64,000 bases of DNA from Clostridium folliculivorans (GTDB taxonomy: Bacteria > Bacillota > Clostridia > Clostridiales > Clostridiaceae). Positions within the stretch are counted from its first letter, which is position 1; every line of letters starts with the position of its first letter. Below the pieces are notes generated by a model. The model was not told the DNA's origin. It was given only the letters and a program-made list of their open reading frames with translations, and ran no database searches. A program made the translations under genes and the position numbers. The DNA is taken from NCBI RefSeq assembly GCF_024341905.1, contig NZ_BQXY01000001.1, positions 281,013-345,012 on the forward strand, given 5' to 3'. Shown one piece after another: positions 8,003-19,285 of this stretch.

Positions 8003-8845
8003 TTATATCTTTTCTCTCATTATAAATTGTTTTATCTTTTCTTTTGTATCTGTCTCAGCCATAGGGGTAAATACAGTCATTCTTAAGCTGGTATTATCGG
8101 CAATCAATAAACTTGTTTCCTCAAAATCCAGTTTACCTAAAACTGGGTGAATAATTGTCTTAAATCGAGTATCCTCTGTTTTAACATTATGCATTGACCA
8201 CCACAAGTTAAATTCTTTGCTTTCTCTTTTAAGTTCATTTACCAATTCTTCGATCCAAGGATCGTCTATAAATTTACTGTAGACAGTACGGAATCTCGCA
8301 ATCATCCCTTGTGCAGCAGAACTCCAATCAGTAAATGTCTCTTTAAATTCTTCATTTGTAAACATAATTCTGAGCACATTGCGCTTATAAAGACTGATTT
8401 TACTGTAATCCAAGGAGAGTTTTGAAGCTGCATCATTCCACGCAATCACGTTTAAGCGGGCGTCCATAATTAATGCAGGAGAAAATTCTAAGCTGTCCAG
8501 TACATGTTGAAGCATCGGGTCAACAGATTCATCGTAATTTGGAAAGTTTGTTGGTGGTGCTTGCCCAGCAAGAGTGTAGAGATGTATGGTCTCCTGATTA
8601 TCAAGCATTAAGGTTCTTGCTAAACTTTCAAGCAATTGGGTAGAAACCTGTATAGGGCGGCCCTGTTCAATCCAGGTATACCATGTTAAACCGATTCCTG
8701 AAAGAGAAGCAACTTCTTCACGTCTAAGGCCAGGGGTTCGGCGACGTGTGCCTTCAGGTAAACCAACTTGAGAGGGTAATATCTTTGCTCTACGAGTTTT
8801 TAAAAAATCTCCGAATTCTTTATATCTTTGATTTGAATTGTCCAT
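8003..8845 (-). CDS. Helix-turn-helix regulator with MmyB-type ligand domain
   Basis: 280 residues. The N-terminal third is a Cro/C1-type helix-turn-helix with the hallmark TPGLRREEVASLSGIGLTWY and WIEQGRP. The rest matches the MmyB-like ligand-binding fold (SPALIMDARLNVIAWN, then FRTVYSKFIDDPW and HPVLGKLDFEE). Family members bind small hydrophobic ligands and usually control an adjacent oxidoreductase gene. Here the divergent neighbour is an SDR reductase, and two identical 11-bp repeats lie between them. The AAAGG ribosome site 11 nt upstream supports the chosen ATG. Probably a repressor of itself and the reductase; this is inferred from arrangement. Confidence 0.85.
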   Translation of the reverse strand: MDNSNQRYKEFGDFLKTRRAKILPSQVGLPEGTRRRTPGLRREEVASLSGIGLTWYTWIEQGRPIQVSTQLLESLARTLMLDNQETIHLYTLAGQAPPTNFPNYDESVDPMLQHVLDSLEFSPALIMDARLNVIAWNDAASKLSLDYSKISLYKRNVLRIMFTNEEFKETFTDWSSAAQGMIARFRTVYSKFIDDPWIEELVNELKRESKEFNLWWSMHNVKTEDTRFKTIIHPVLGKLDFEETSLLIADNTSLRMTVFTPMAETDTKEKIKQFIMREKI

Positions 8846-8881
8846 AGTAATTAGCGCCTTTCTTTATGGTAGTAGTAATAA

Positions 8882-8915
8882 TACTAGTATAATTACACTC
8901 CTATTACTAGTATAA
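8882..8915. promoter_or_regulatory. Repeated TACTAGTATAA sites, candidate operator
   Basis: Two identical copies of TACTAGTATAA (8882-8892 and 8905-8915), each containing the palindrome TACTAGTA, with starts 23 bp apart. They lie 36-70 bp before the regulator's start codon, over its likely promoter. This suggests autoregulation by the MmyB-type protein. Confidence 0.5.
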
Positions 8916-9098
8916 ATCAAATGATAAGATAAATACAAACTTAGGTTTACAGCTTATAGATAGGATAAAAGAGTTCTAAATTGTCAAACTACCATAACTT
9001 ACTAAATAGCATGGCTTGGGTTAACTGGTACTTAAAATCAAAAAGAATAACAATCTTAATAAAATGACAACTATTAATAAATTGAAAGGGGTAAAAAA

Positions 9099-10136
9099 AT
9101 GGAAAAAGAAAAAACTGTACTCGTTACTGGAGGATCAGGTTATATTGCTACATATATCATAGCTGAATTACTAAAGAAGGGGTATTCCGTTCGCACCACG
9201 GTTCGCTCGCTTAAACGAGAAGAAGAAGTTCGAACTGCATTAGCAGAGCTCGGACAAACTACTAACGGAGAATTACAATTTTTTGAAGCAGATTTAACAA
9301 AAGATACTGGGTGGGCAGCTGCTGTAGCCAATGTAACTTATGTGCTACATGTGGCATCTCCTCTCCCATCAGTTATGCCAAAAGATGAAAATGAACTGAT
9401 TATACCAGCTAAGGAAGGAACCTTAAGGGTTTTACGAGCAGCTAAAAATGCTGGTGTCAAAAGAGTAGTTATGACTTCTGCTTTTGGTGCTGCAGGTATG
9501 GGGTACACAGCGGACAGAAATGATTATGTATTTACTGAAAAAGATTGGAGTAATCTTTCTCCTGACACCAAACTTAATGCTTACTACAAAAGCAAAACTC
9601 TTGCTGAAAAAAGTGCTTGGGAATTTATTAAGAGAGAGAGCGGAAATTTGGAACTTACAACTATTTTGCCAGTAGCAGTTATGGGCCCTGTTCTCGGTAA
9701 GAAAGCAACTGGCTCTAATCAATTAATAGGAATGATGTTATCAGGTCACTTACCAGGATTTTTTGATTTGTATTTTCCTATAGTTGACGTACGTGATTTA
9801 GCTAAGGCTCACATATTAGCATTAGAAACACCTAATGCTGCTGGAGAACGTTTCATTATTTCTAACAATCAGTCCATATCTATGAAACAGTTAGGTATGA
9901 TTTTAAAGAATAATCTTGGTGAAGCAGCTAAGAAAATACCAAATCGAACAATTCCTAGTTTTATATTAAAATTTGCTGCTTTTTTTAGCTCAATGGCTAG
10001 GTACACTAGTTCAGATTTAGGAATTAGTTATAAAATGAGTAGTGATAACGCTCGTAAAATATTGCACTGGAAACCAGATTATAGTGTTGAAGAAACAATT
10101 GTTACTACAGCAAAGTCAATAATTGAAAAAGTATAA
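9099..10136 (+). CDS. NAD(P)-dependent extended SDR reductase
   Basis: 345 residues of the extended short-chain dehydrogenase (epimerase/dihydroflavonol-reductase-like) family. The Rossmann motif GGSGYIA is at residues 11-17, the catalytic Ser near 127 and the YxxxK pair at Tyr162/Lys166. Arg34 after the second strand suggests NADPH. Bacterial relatives are annotated as aldehyde reductases acting on carbonyl compounds. The gene is divergent from the MmyB-type regulator, a common pairing, so it is probably inducible by a small hydrophobic carbonyl or related compound. A GAAAGGGG ribosome site precedes the ATG. The true substrate is unknown. Confidence 0.85.
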   Translation: MEKEKTVLVTGGSGYIATYIIAELLKKGYSVRTTVRSLKREEEVRTALAELGQTTNGELQFFEADLTKDTGWAAAVANVTYVLHVASPLPSVMPKDENELIIPAKEGTLRVLRAAKNAGVKRVVMTSAFGAAGMGYTADRNDYVFTEKDWSNLSPDTKLNAYYKSKTLAEKSAWEFIKRESGNLELTTILPVAVMGPVLGKKATGSNQLIGMMLSGHLPGFFDLYFPIVDVRDLAKAHILALETPNAAGERFIISNNQSISMKQLGMILKNNLGEAAKKIPNRTIPSFILKFAAFFSSMARYTSSDLGISYKMSSDNARKILHWKPDYSVEETIVTTAKSIIEKV

Positions 10137-10180
10137 TGTAAAATCAACTATACATATAGATATAATTAACAAGTATTTAC

Positions 10181-10219
10181 AAGAAAAGAAGGTTGGAGAT
10201 ACCTAACAATCTCCAACCT
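10181..10219 (-). terminator. Terminator of the DXS-like gene
   Basis: An 11-bp perfect stem (10190-10200 with 10209-10219) between two converging genes. On the minus strand it is followed by TTCTTTTCTT, so it mainly serves the DXS-like gene. It may also stop the SDR transcript. Confidence 0.75.
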
Positions 10220-10251
10220 AAATAAAACAAAATCTATTATAAAGTTAAAAC

Positions 10252-11994
10252 TTATTTCGAGATGTCAGAAACAATTTGTTCCACAGTCAAATGATATCTC
10301 TTATACAGTTCATTCATAGGTACACCATCAGTAAATTCCTTATGAGCACCATAATTGAAAACTCTCATCTTTGTAGGACCAAAGAATCTAGAAATCTTTT
10401 CTCCAAAGCCTCCATTTAATAGACCATCTTCAAGAGTGATTACAGTATCATGGTTTTCAAGTAATGAAGTAAGCATATCTTCATCGACTCCAGTAATAAA
10501 TCTTGGGTTAATTAAAGTAGGAGTTATTCCTTGCTTTTCTAATTCTTCAGCAACTTCTTCAGCTAGATTAAAGAAATTTCCAAGACCTATAATTGCAACC
10601 TTTTCTCCTTTTGTAACTTTCTCAAATTTATTTAATTTGTAATTTAAAGAAAGTTTATTCTTTAGTTCTTTAATTGGTGATGAGGATATTCTTATAGCAA
10701 CAGGAAAAGCATTTTGTTCCATTGCCCAGTCTATCATTGCTGTTACTTCTTCTTTATTTGCAGGTGCTAAGTATACTAAATTAGGAATATTGCTCATCAT
10801 TGGTATATCAAATATTCCAAGGTGAGTTGCATCGCTGCCAGAGATCCCTGCATTTTCAACCATGATTACAGCAGGATTGTTATTTATGCATAAGTCCTGT
10901 GATATTTGGTCGTAAGTTCTTTGAATAAAAGTACTTGGGAAGAAAGCAAAAGGTTTCATTCCTTGTGAAGCTAGGCCTGAAGCAAAGGCAATAGCATGTT
11001 CTTCTGCAATACCTACGTCAAAGTATCTGTCAGGATGATTTTCTCTAAATTCGACTAAATCAAGAGCACCAGGAACAGCTGCGTTTATTACAACAATTCT
11101 ATTATCCTTTTGAAGTTTTTCAGTAATATGATTTATAGTAACTCTTTTGTAGTTTTCACCAGCATTTTGAACAAAAGTTTTTCCAGTCTCAATATCAAAT
11201 GGCATAGACCAATGGAATCTTTCTTTGTTAGTTTCTGCATGAGAATATCCGTTACCTTTAACTGTGTGGATATGTACAACTATAGGCTCATTTATATCTT
11301 TAATCTTTTGTAATTCTTCTATTAAAACATTAACATTATTTCCTTCTTCAATATAAACATATTTAAAGCCTAAAGCCTTGAATATATTAAGTTCAGCTTC
11401 TCCCTTTGTCTTTCTAAGTAAAGCAAGGTTACCATAAATTCCACCATGATTTTCAGCTATAGACATCTCATTATCATTAACGATTGTAATAAAGTTTGAT
11501 TTAAATTCAGCAACATTGTCTAAGCCTTCAAAAGCTTCACCACCACTTAAAGAACCATCGCCAATTATTGCAACTATGTTTTCTTTGGTTCCTTTAAAGT
11601 CTCTAGCTTTTGCAAGACCAGAGGCTAAGCTTACAGAAGTTGAAGTATGACCTATTGTGAAGAAGTCATGCTCACTCTCCTTTGGAGAAGTAAAACCAGT
11701 TACAGTTTTATATTTATCTTCAAATAGAAATGCATCTTTTCTGCCAGTTAAGATTTTATGTGCATAAGACTGATGACTTACATCCCATACAAACTTATCT
11801 GTAGGGGAGTTAAATACATAATGTAAGGCTACTGTTAGCTCAACAACTCCTAGATTTGGCCCAAGATGTCCACCTACCTTACTTACTTTAGTTAATATAG
11901 CATTTCTCACTTCAGAGCATAAAGTATTAAGTTCCTCAGTTGTTAGTTTTTTTATATCAGAAACATTTGATATTTTAGCTAATATATTTTCCAT
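10252..11994 (-). CDS. dxs: 1-deoxy-D-xylulose-5-phosphate synthase homologue
   Basis: 580 residues of the DXS/transketolase family. It should condense pyruvate and glyceraldehyde 3-phosphate to DXP with thiamine diphosphate, feeding isoprenoid, thiamine and pyridoxal synthesis. Visible are the N-terminal GGHLGPNLGVVELT, the TPP/Mg motif GDGSLSGGEAFEG ending in NDNEMS, the central Glu in DVGIAEEHAIAFA, and the transketolase C-terminal domain. It is shorter than the E. coli enzyme (620) and the active-site surroundings differ (FIQRTYDQISQDL), so it may be a second, specialised DXS. The frame can be extended 30 codons upstream, but that part is encoded by a dispersed repeat. The ATG at 11994 has its own AGAGGG site. 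Its promoter has a MerR-type 19-bp spacer, so it is likely stress-inducible. Confidence 0.85.
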   Translation of the reverse strand: MENILAKISNVSDIKKLTTEELNTLCSEVRNAILTKVSKVGGHLGPNLGVVELTVALHYVFNSPTDKFVWDVSHQSYAHKILTGRKDAFLFEDKYKTVTGFTSPKESEHDFFTIGHTSTSVSLASGLAKARDFKGTKENIVAIIGDGSLSGGEAFEGLDNVAEFKSNFITIVNDNEMSIAENHGGIYGNLALLRKTKGEAELNIFKALGFKYVYIEEGNNVNVLIEELQKIKDINEPIVVHIHTVKGNGYSHAETNKERFHWSMPFDIETGKTFVQNAGENYKRVTINHITEKLQKDNRIVVINAAVPGALDLVEFRENHPDRYFDVGIAEEHAIAFASGLASQGMKPFAFFPSTFIQRTYDQISQDLCINNNPAVIMVENAGISGSDATHLGIFDIPMMSNIPNLVYLAPANKEEVTAMIDWAMEQNAFPVAIRISSSPIKELKNKLSLNYKLNKFEKVTKGEKVAIIGLGNFFNLAEEVAEELEKQGITPTLINPRFITGVDEDMLTSLLENHDTVITLEDGLLNGGFGEKISRFFGPTKMRVFNYGAHKEFTDGVPMNELYKRYHLTVEQIVSDISK

Positions 11995-12030
11995 GTTTTT
12001 ACCCTCTTTCGTATGAACTAAATTTATTAT

Positions 12031-12095
12031 TTCTTTGCGTAAGCTCATTAAAGCATCGGATGGATAACCACTTAATTTCAACACGGTGCTTTAAC
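12031..12095 (-). repeat. Dispersed repeat copy a
   Basis: Read on the minus strand it runs TTGAAATTAAGTGGTTAT, then GATGCTTTAATGAGC and TTACGCAAAGAA. Related copies lie at 39191-39246, 39524-39575 and 58425-58536. This copy sits in the 5' leader of the DXS-like gene and would add residues SGYPSDALMSLRKE if translated in frame. Not a known insertion sequence. Confidence 0.65.
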
Positions 12096-12140
12096 ATCAT
12101 CATTATTTTATTCAAGAAGATATGAATAAATATCATACTT

Positions 12141-12171
12141 ATACTAGCACTTAGAGTTAACTCTAAGTCAA
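12141..12171 (-). promoter_or_regulatory. MerR-type promoter of the DXS-like gene
   Basis: On the minus strand, TTGACT (12166-12171) and TAGTAT (12141-12146) are 19 bp apart. The spacer is filled by a perfect 20-bp palindrome ACTTAGAGTTAACTCTAAGT (12149-12168). Over-long 19-bp spacers with a central dyad are the hallmark of promoters activated by MerR-family proteins. Confidence 0.7.
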
Positions 12172-12210
12172 GAAATTTTTAATTAACCAGTTTTTGAAAA
12201 CAAAAAATGC

Positions 12211-12241
12211 TTGACCTAAAGTTGGGTTTAGGTATTAGGAT
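12211..12241 (+). promoter_or_regulatory. MerR-type promoter of the cupin/CMD operon
   Basis: TTGACC (12211-12216), 19-bp spacer and TAGGAT (12236-12241). The spacer overlaps the dyad ACCTAAAGTTGGGTTTAGGT (12214-12233), which follows the same pattern as the palindrome of the divergent promoter. Both are probably bound by one regulator. Confidence 0.65.
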
Positions 12242-12331
12242 AAAAGCATAGCACTTCTGTTGAATAATTAAAAAAGTATAAAACGTGCAACATAAGCGCA
12301 GGAAACAGTGTACATTTTGGAGGAGATATAA

Positions 12332-12745
12332 ATGAATAATTTAGAAGAATTAAAAGTATCTACAGTATTTCCTATGGGAGAAGAAAATAAAATGTTTGAA
12401 AAGTACTTTATAGGAAAGAGCTATTTAAACATGCTGACTATGGAAAGAATCGGAATCGGAAATGTAACCTTTGAACCAGGATGCAGAAATAACTGGCATA
12501 TTCATCATAAGGGTGGCCAAGTGCTTTTATGTACAGCAGGTAGAGGTTATTATCAGGAATGGGGAAAAGAACCTCAAGAATTACATGCAGGAGATGTGGT
12601 TAATATTCCACCAGAAGTAAAACATTGGCATGGGGCGGCACCAGACAGCTGGTTTGCACATTTAGCAATAGAAGTTCCAGCAGAAGGTGCTTCTAATGAG
12701 TGGTTAGAGCCTGTATCTGATGAGGAATACGGAGAGCTAAAATAG
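12332..12745 (+). CDS. Single-domain cupin protein
   Basis: 137 residues with both cupin motifs: RNNWHIHHKGGQVLLCTAG (two His of the metal site plus Gln in place of the usual Glu) and GDVVNIPPEVKHWHGA (third His). Small cupins of this type are metal-binding oxidoreductase- or isomerase-like proteins, very often encoded with carboxymuconolactone-decarboxylase-like (CMD) proteins and aldo/keto reductases under MerR regulators. TTTGGAGGAG precedes the ATG. It forms an operon with the CMD gene 43 bp downstream. Reaction unknown; a role in quinone, aldehyde or peroxide stress is inferred from the company it keeps. Confidence 0.85.
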   Translation: MNNLEELKVSTVFPMGEENKMFEKYFIGKSYLNMLTMERIGIGNVTFEPGCRNNWHIHHKGGQVLLCTAGRGYYQEWGKEPQELHAGDVVNIPPEVKHWHGAAPDSWFAHLAIEVPAEGASNEWLEPVSDEEYGELK

Positions 12746-12788
12746 TTAGAATAAATACTAAGCTTAATAGTAGAAAGGAAATGAAGTT

Positions 12789-13109
12789 ATGAAAAAACAA
12801 ACAGCAGGCAGAGATGCTCTTGGATCATTTGCACCAAAATTTGCGGAACTAAACGATGATGTTCTTTTTGGAGAAGTTTGGGCTAGAGAGGACAAATTAT
12901 CATTAAGAGATCGTAGTATCATTACTGTAACTGCATTGATGTCAAAAGGGATACTGGATAGCTCTTTAAAATATCATATTCTTAATGCAAAGAATAATGG
13001 TGTTAGTGCTGAGGAGATGTCAGAAATCATCACCCATCTAGCATTTTATGCAGGATGGCCTAATGCATGGGCAGTATTTAGATTAGCAAAAGAAGTATAC
13101 GAAGAATAA
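12789..13109 (+). CDS. Carboxymuconolactone decarboxylase-family (CMD) protein
   Basis: A 106-residue all-helical CMD-domain protein (RDRSIITVTALMSKGI, then HILNAKNNGVSAEEMSEIITHLAFYAGWPNAW). The usual AhpD CxxC pair is absent, so it is of the gamma-CMD type and not a peroxidase-linked AhpD. The central His and the AFYAGWPNA helix are typical. AGAAAGGAAATG provides the ribosome site. Second gene of the cupin operon and closed by a terminator. In related genomes such cupin plus CMD pairs respond to electrophile stress; the substrate here is not known. Confidence 0.83.
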   Translation: MKKQTAGRDALGSFAPKFAELNDDVLFGEVWAREDKLSLRDRSIITVTALMSKGILDSSLKYHILNAKNNGVSAEEMSEIITHLAFYAGWPNAWAVFRLAKEVYEE

Positions 13110-13121
13110 TCCAACTATGTT

Positions 13122-13157
13122 TTCCCTCAGACAAATCGTTTGGGGGAATTTTGCTTT
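13122..13157 (+). terminator. Terminator of the cupin/CMD operon
   Basis: Imperfect hairpin (TTCCC at 13122 pairing with GGGAA ending 13148, with G-U pairs inside), then TTTTGCTTT. Confidence 0.7.
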
Positions 13158-16212
<3,055 letters not shown>

Positions 16213-16258
16213 TAGGGAAGAGGATTTCTTTCTAGCACAATACACATACAGAAATAAA

Positions 16259-16294
16259 GAAAGCACATTGATAATCTTATCAGTGTGCTTTTCA
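16259..16294. terminator. Bidirectional terminator between rph and the MerR gene
   Basis: A 14-bp stem with one mismatch (16261-16274 with 16277-16290), U-rich on both strands. Confidence 0.75.
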
Positions 16295-16328
16295 CTATGA
16301 TATAATTTCCTAAAGAATAAAAAAAGCA

Positions 16329-16790
16329 TTATGAGGCTTCATGATCAGCCGAAACCGAGGATTCGCAATCCTCCTCTTGTGATTCAGAAGAAGAAGTACT
16401 CCATTCACCAGGGTTACTATTGTCAGGTATACGATGGTTCATTATATCAAGATACCAGTTTGTTTTATTCTCCATATATTGATATCTTTCATTCATTTCC
16501 TTTAACTGATTTTCAATTTTCTTCTTTTGCTCTAAAATAATTTCATATCTCATTTCTATTGTTGACTCGCCCTTTAAGCATAGGTCCACATAGTCCTTCA
16601 CTGCTTGTATGGACATACCTGATCCTCTAAGATTTTTTATACCTATTAGCCAGTTTTTAGATTGCTCATCAAAAAGTCTGTTTCCGTTTTTATCCCGTTT
16701 TAAAGAAGGTACGAGTCCCATATCTGTATAATATCTTACGGTATGTTCCGTCATATCAAGTAGTTTTGCTATCTCTTTTACTGTATACAC
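16329..16790 (-). CDS. MerR-family transcriptional regulator
   Basis: A MerR-type N-terminal winged helix (YTVKEIAKLLDMTEHTVRYYTDMGLVPSLKRDKNGNRLF), then a dimerisation coiled coil (about residues 75-125). The acidic C-terminal tail lacks metal-binding Cys, so it is of the redox/AdhR-like class, not a metal sensor. The frame extends further upstream, but that part overlaps the divergent aldo/keto reductase promoter. The GTG at 16790 has GAGG 7 nt before it and gives the canonical start next to YTVKE, so 153 residues are annotated. It probably activates the divergent reductase and perhaps the two 19-bp-spacer promoters at 12.1-12.2 kb. Confidence 0.85.
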   Translation of the reverse strand: MYTVKEIAKLLDMTEHTVRYYTDMGLVPSLKRDKNGNRLFDEQSKNWLIGIKNLRGSGMSIQAVKDYVDLCLKGESTIEMRYEIILEQKKKIENQLKEMNERYQYMENKTNWYLDIMNHRIPDNSNPGEWSTSSSESQEEDCESSVSADHEAS

Positions 16791-16841
16791 CTTTACCTCG
16801 TTTCCATCGTCAAAGACGAAATATATTTTTTCATTAAATTC

Positions 16842-16872
16842 TTGACTTCGAGTTACACGAATGGTATACACT
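16842..16872 (+). promoter_or_regulatory. Promoter of the aldo/keto reductase gene
   Basis: TTGACT at 16842-16847 with TATACA at 16865-16870 (17-bp spacer), or TACACT at 16867-16872 (19-bp spacer). The latter fits MerR activation. It lies inside the possible N-terminal extension of the divergent MerR gene, which argues for the shorter start of that gene. Confidence 0.6.
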
Positions 16873-16940
16873 AACTTTAACACAGCAAACTAAATTATGT
16901 AAAGGTAGTTCTGCCTAATCACATACAAAGAGCAGGATGA

Positions 16941-17810
<870 letters not shown>

Positions 17811-17836
17811 AATTAATTATTAATACTTATCATTAT

Positions 17837-17872
17837 AAGAACTATCTGAAAGAATAGGATAGTTCTTTTTTG
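17837..17872 (+). terminator. Terminator of the aldo/keto reductase gene
   Basis: Stem AAGAACTATC (17837-17846) with its complement at 17858-17867, followed by TTTTT. Confidence 0.83.
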
Positions 17873-18110
17873 CGTAAAAAATGAAACAATATAGAACGTG
17901 TAAAAAAGTTTAAATAAAAAAATAATAAATAATTCCGTAATTTCATCAATAAAGGCATATATATTAATTGTAAGAGAAAATAAAACAATTAAAGACGTAC
18001 ACTTCAATTTATAAACTATCTTCAAAATTCTTCTTAGTTATGAGAGGAGATTCTAAAATGAGGTAGTACAGTCAATATATAAAAATAAAATGCTGAGGAG
18101 AATGAGATAT

Positions 18111-18935
18111 ATGAGAGAAAGAAAATATGTAAAATTCAGAGTTGATATGTATGAGGATACTAAGTTTAAGATGATTGATATGAAACCAGAAAGAGATGTA
18201 ATTCATTATATTTGGAATAGAATGGTGCTGCTTGCTGGTAAGGTAAATTTGGAAGGGGAGCTGTTCTTTTCGAAGAATATTCCATATACAATAGAGACTT
18301 TAGCAATAGAATTTAATAGAGATGCAGCTCAAATTAAGCTTGCATTAGAAGTATTTATCGGATTGGAAATGGTTGAATTAACGGAAGAAAAGGTATATAG
18401 GGTAAAAAATTTTGCTAAGCACCAAAACATAAAAACTAAGAAAAAAGAAACACCTAAAAATGAAGCTGCTGTAGAAGAGCAGAATGTTGTAAATGTAAAT
18501 AAGGATATTTCTGATAAAGTGGAAAATAATGAAGATGAGAATTTTGTTGAACAATCAAAAGAAAATAAGGAAAAAAGTGAATACACACTGGGCAACCATA
18601 AAACCTCAGAGAATCCTAAAGAGAATGGAGAGGTGACAAAGGGGCAGGGAAACGAAGAAGTTTTAAAAGGTAGGGAAAATGAATTAATTATAGATGGCAA
18701 TAGTGAAGTAGATAAAAATAGTAAAGACAATCTAATGGGATACAAAGTTAATGTATTTGAAAATAAAAAGAGGAAAAGGGGTGGCAGGAAGAAGAAAAAT
18801 AGTACTTCCCATATTGAATCTATTGCGGAAATCAGTGAAGAGGATGAAGATATAGCTGATACATGCTTCTTTAGTGAAGGCGAAAGATCGTTAGAAGAAG
18901 GCGAAGTAAGTATTGTAGAATGGTCCTTTGGATAA
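18111..18935 (+). CDS. Phage replisome organiser N-terminal-domain protein
   Basis: 274 residues. The first ~105 residues match the phage replisome-organiser N-terminal domain (YVKFRVDMYEDTKFKMID, then VIHYIWNRMVLLAGKVN and YRVKNFAKHQNIK), a winged-helix-like DNA-binding module of clostridial and lactococcal phages. The remainder is highly charged low-complexity sequence ending in an acidic tail; no DnaC or DnaD partner domain remains. ATG 18111 is chosen with GAGGAG 10 nt upstream. No other phage gene lies nearby, so it is a solitary prophage relic or a domesticated copy. Its frame is intact. Confidence 0.7.
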   Translation: MRERKYVKFRVDMYEDTKFKMIDMKPERDVIHYIWNRMVLLAGKVNLEGELFFSKNIPYTIETLAIEFNRDAAQIKLALEVFIGLEMVELTEEKVYRVKNFAKHQNIKTKKKETPKNEAAVEEQNVVNVNKDISDKVENNEDENFVEQSKENKEKSEYTLGNHKTSENPKENGEVTKGQGNEEVLKGRENELIIDGNSEVDKNSKDNLMGYKVNVFENKKRKRGGRKKKNSTSHIESIAEISEEDEDIADTCFFSEGERSLEEGEVSIVEWSFG

Positions 18936-19166
18936 TATAGATAGTTATTAGACTAAAAGATTTCTTAATCATAAAGTAAACTGATGCTGATATAACTCAT
19001 ACTGGAATGAATAGTATAAGTGATTTAATATACAACAATGTCCTTTTTGTGGCACTTCCAATGGGAGTTGATTAACCGTATTTAGCAAAAAGAGCTGAAG
19101 AAAGATAAGGGGATTTAAACTATATTATGAAATAAAAAAACAAAATAATGATTACAAAGAGATCGT
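18936..19166. other. Gap without a recognisable gene
   Basis: AT-rich. One frame reads CPFCGTSNG before a stop at about 19070, a zinc-ribbon-like scrap too short to call. Nothing else is recognisable until the operators of the sucrose operon. Confidence 0.4.
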
Positions 19167-19213
19167 CGCAAGTATGTCAACTGGTTGACATACTTGCGGC
19201 GTAGTTATATACT
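19167..19213 (+). promoter_or_regulatory. Promoter and operator 1 of the sucrose operon
   Basis: TATGTCAACTGGTTGACATA (19173-19192) is a 20-bp dyad inside a longer 14-bp-arm palindrome (19167-19198). Its right arm supplies the -35 box TTGACA (19185-19190); TATACT follows at 19208-19213 after 17 bp. A protein bound here would block RNA polymerase. Confidence 0.75.
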
Positions 19214-19245
19214 TTAATCTATAGGGCTAGTGTAACTATGTCATA

Positions 19246-19265
19246 TATGTCAAGCGATTGACATA
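19246..19265. promoter_or_regulatory. Operator 2 of the sucrose operon
   Basis: TATGTCAAGCGATTGACATA has the same arms as operator 1 (TATGTCAA-N4-TTGACATA) with its centre 73 bp downstream, about seven helical turns, suggesting looping by a tetrameric LacI-family repressor. Confidence 0.7.
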
Positions 19266-19285
19266 AATTAGGGAGGGAAAACAGG

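Noticed and set aside
11995-12084. N-terminal 30-codon extension of the DXS-like protein
   Set aside because: Encoded by a dispersed repeat, not part of the DXS family, and the ATG at 11994 has a good ribosome site.
16791-16883. 31-codon upstream extension of the MerR protein
   Set aside because: It overlaps the divergent promoter, and GTG 16790 gives the normal MerR N-terminus with a ribosome site.
18046-18067. GAGGAG followed by ATGAGGTAG, a two-codon minimal ORF before the replisome-organiser gene
   Set aside because: Too short to support as a gene; the ribosome-site resemblance may be chance in AG-rich DNA.
19030-19075. Short frame reading CPFCGTSNG, resembling a zinc ribbon
   Set aside because: Closed by stops after about a dozen codons, no start or ribosome site; at best a pseudogene scrap.
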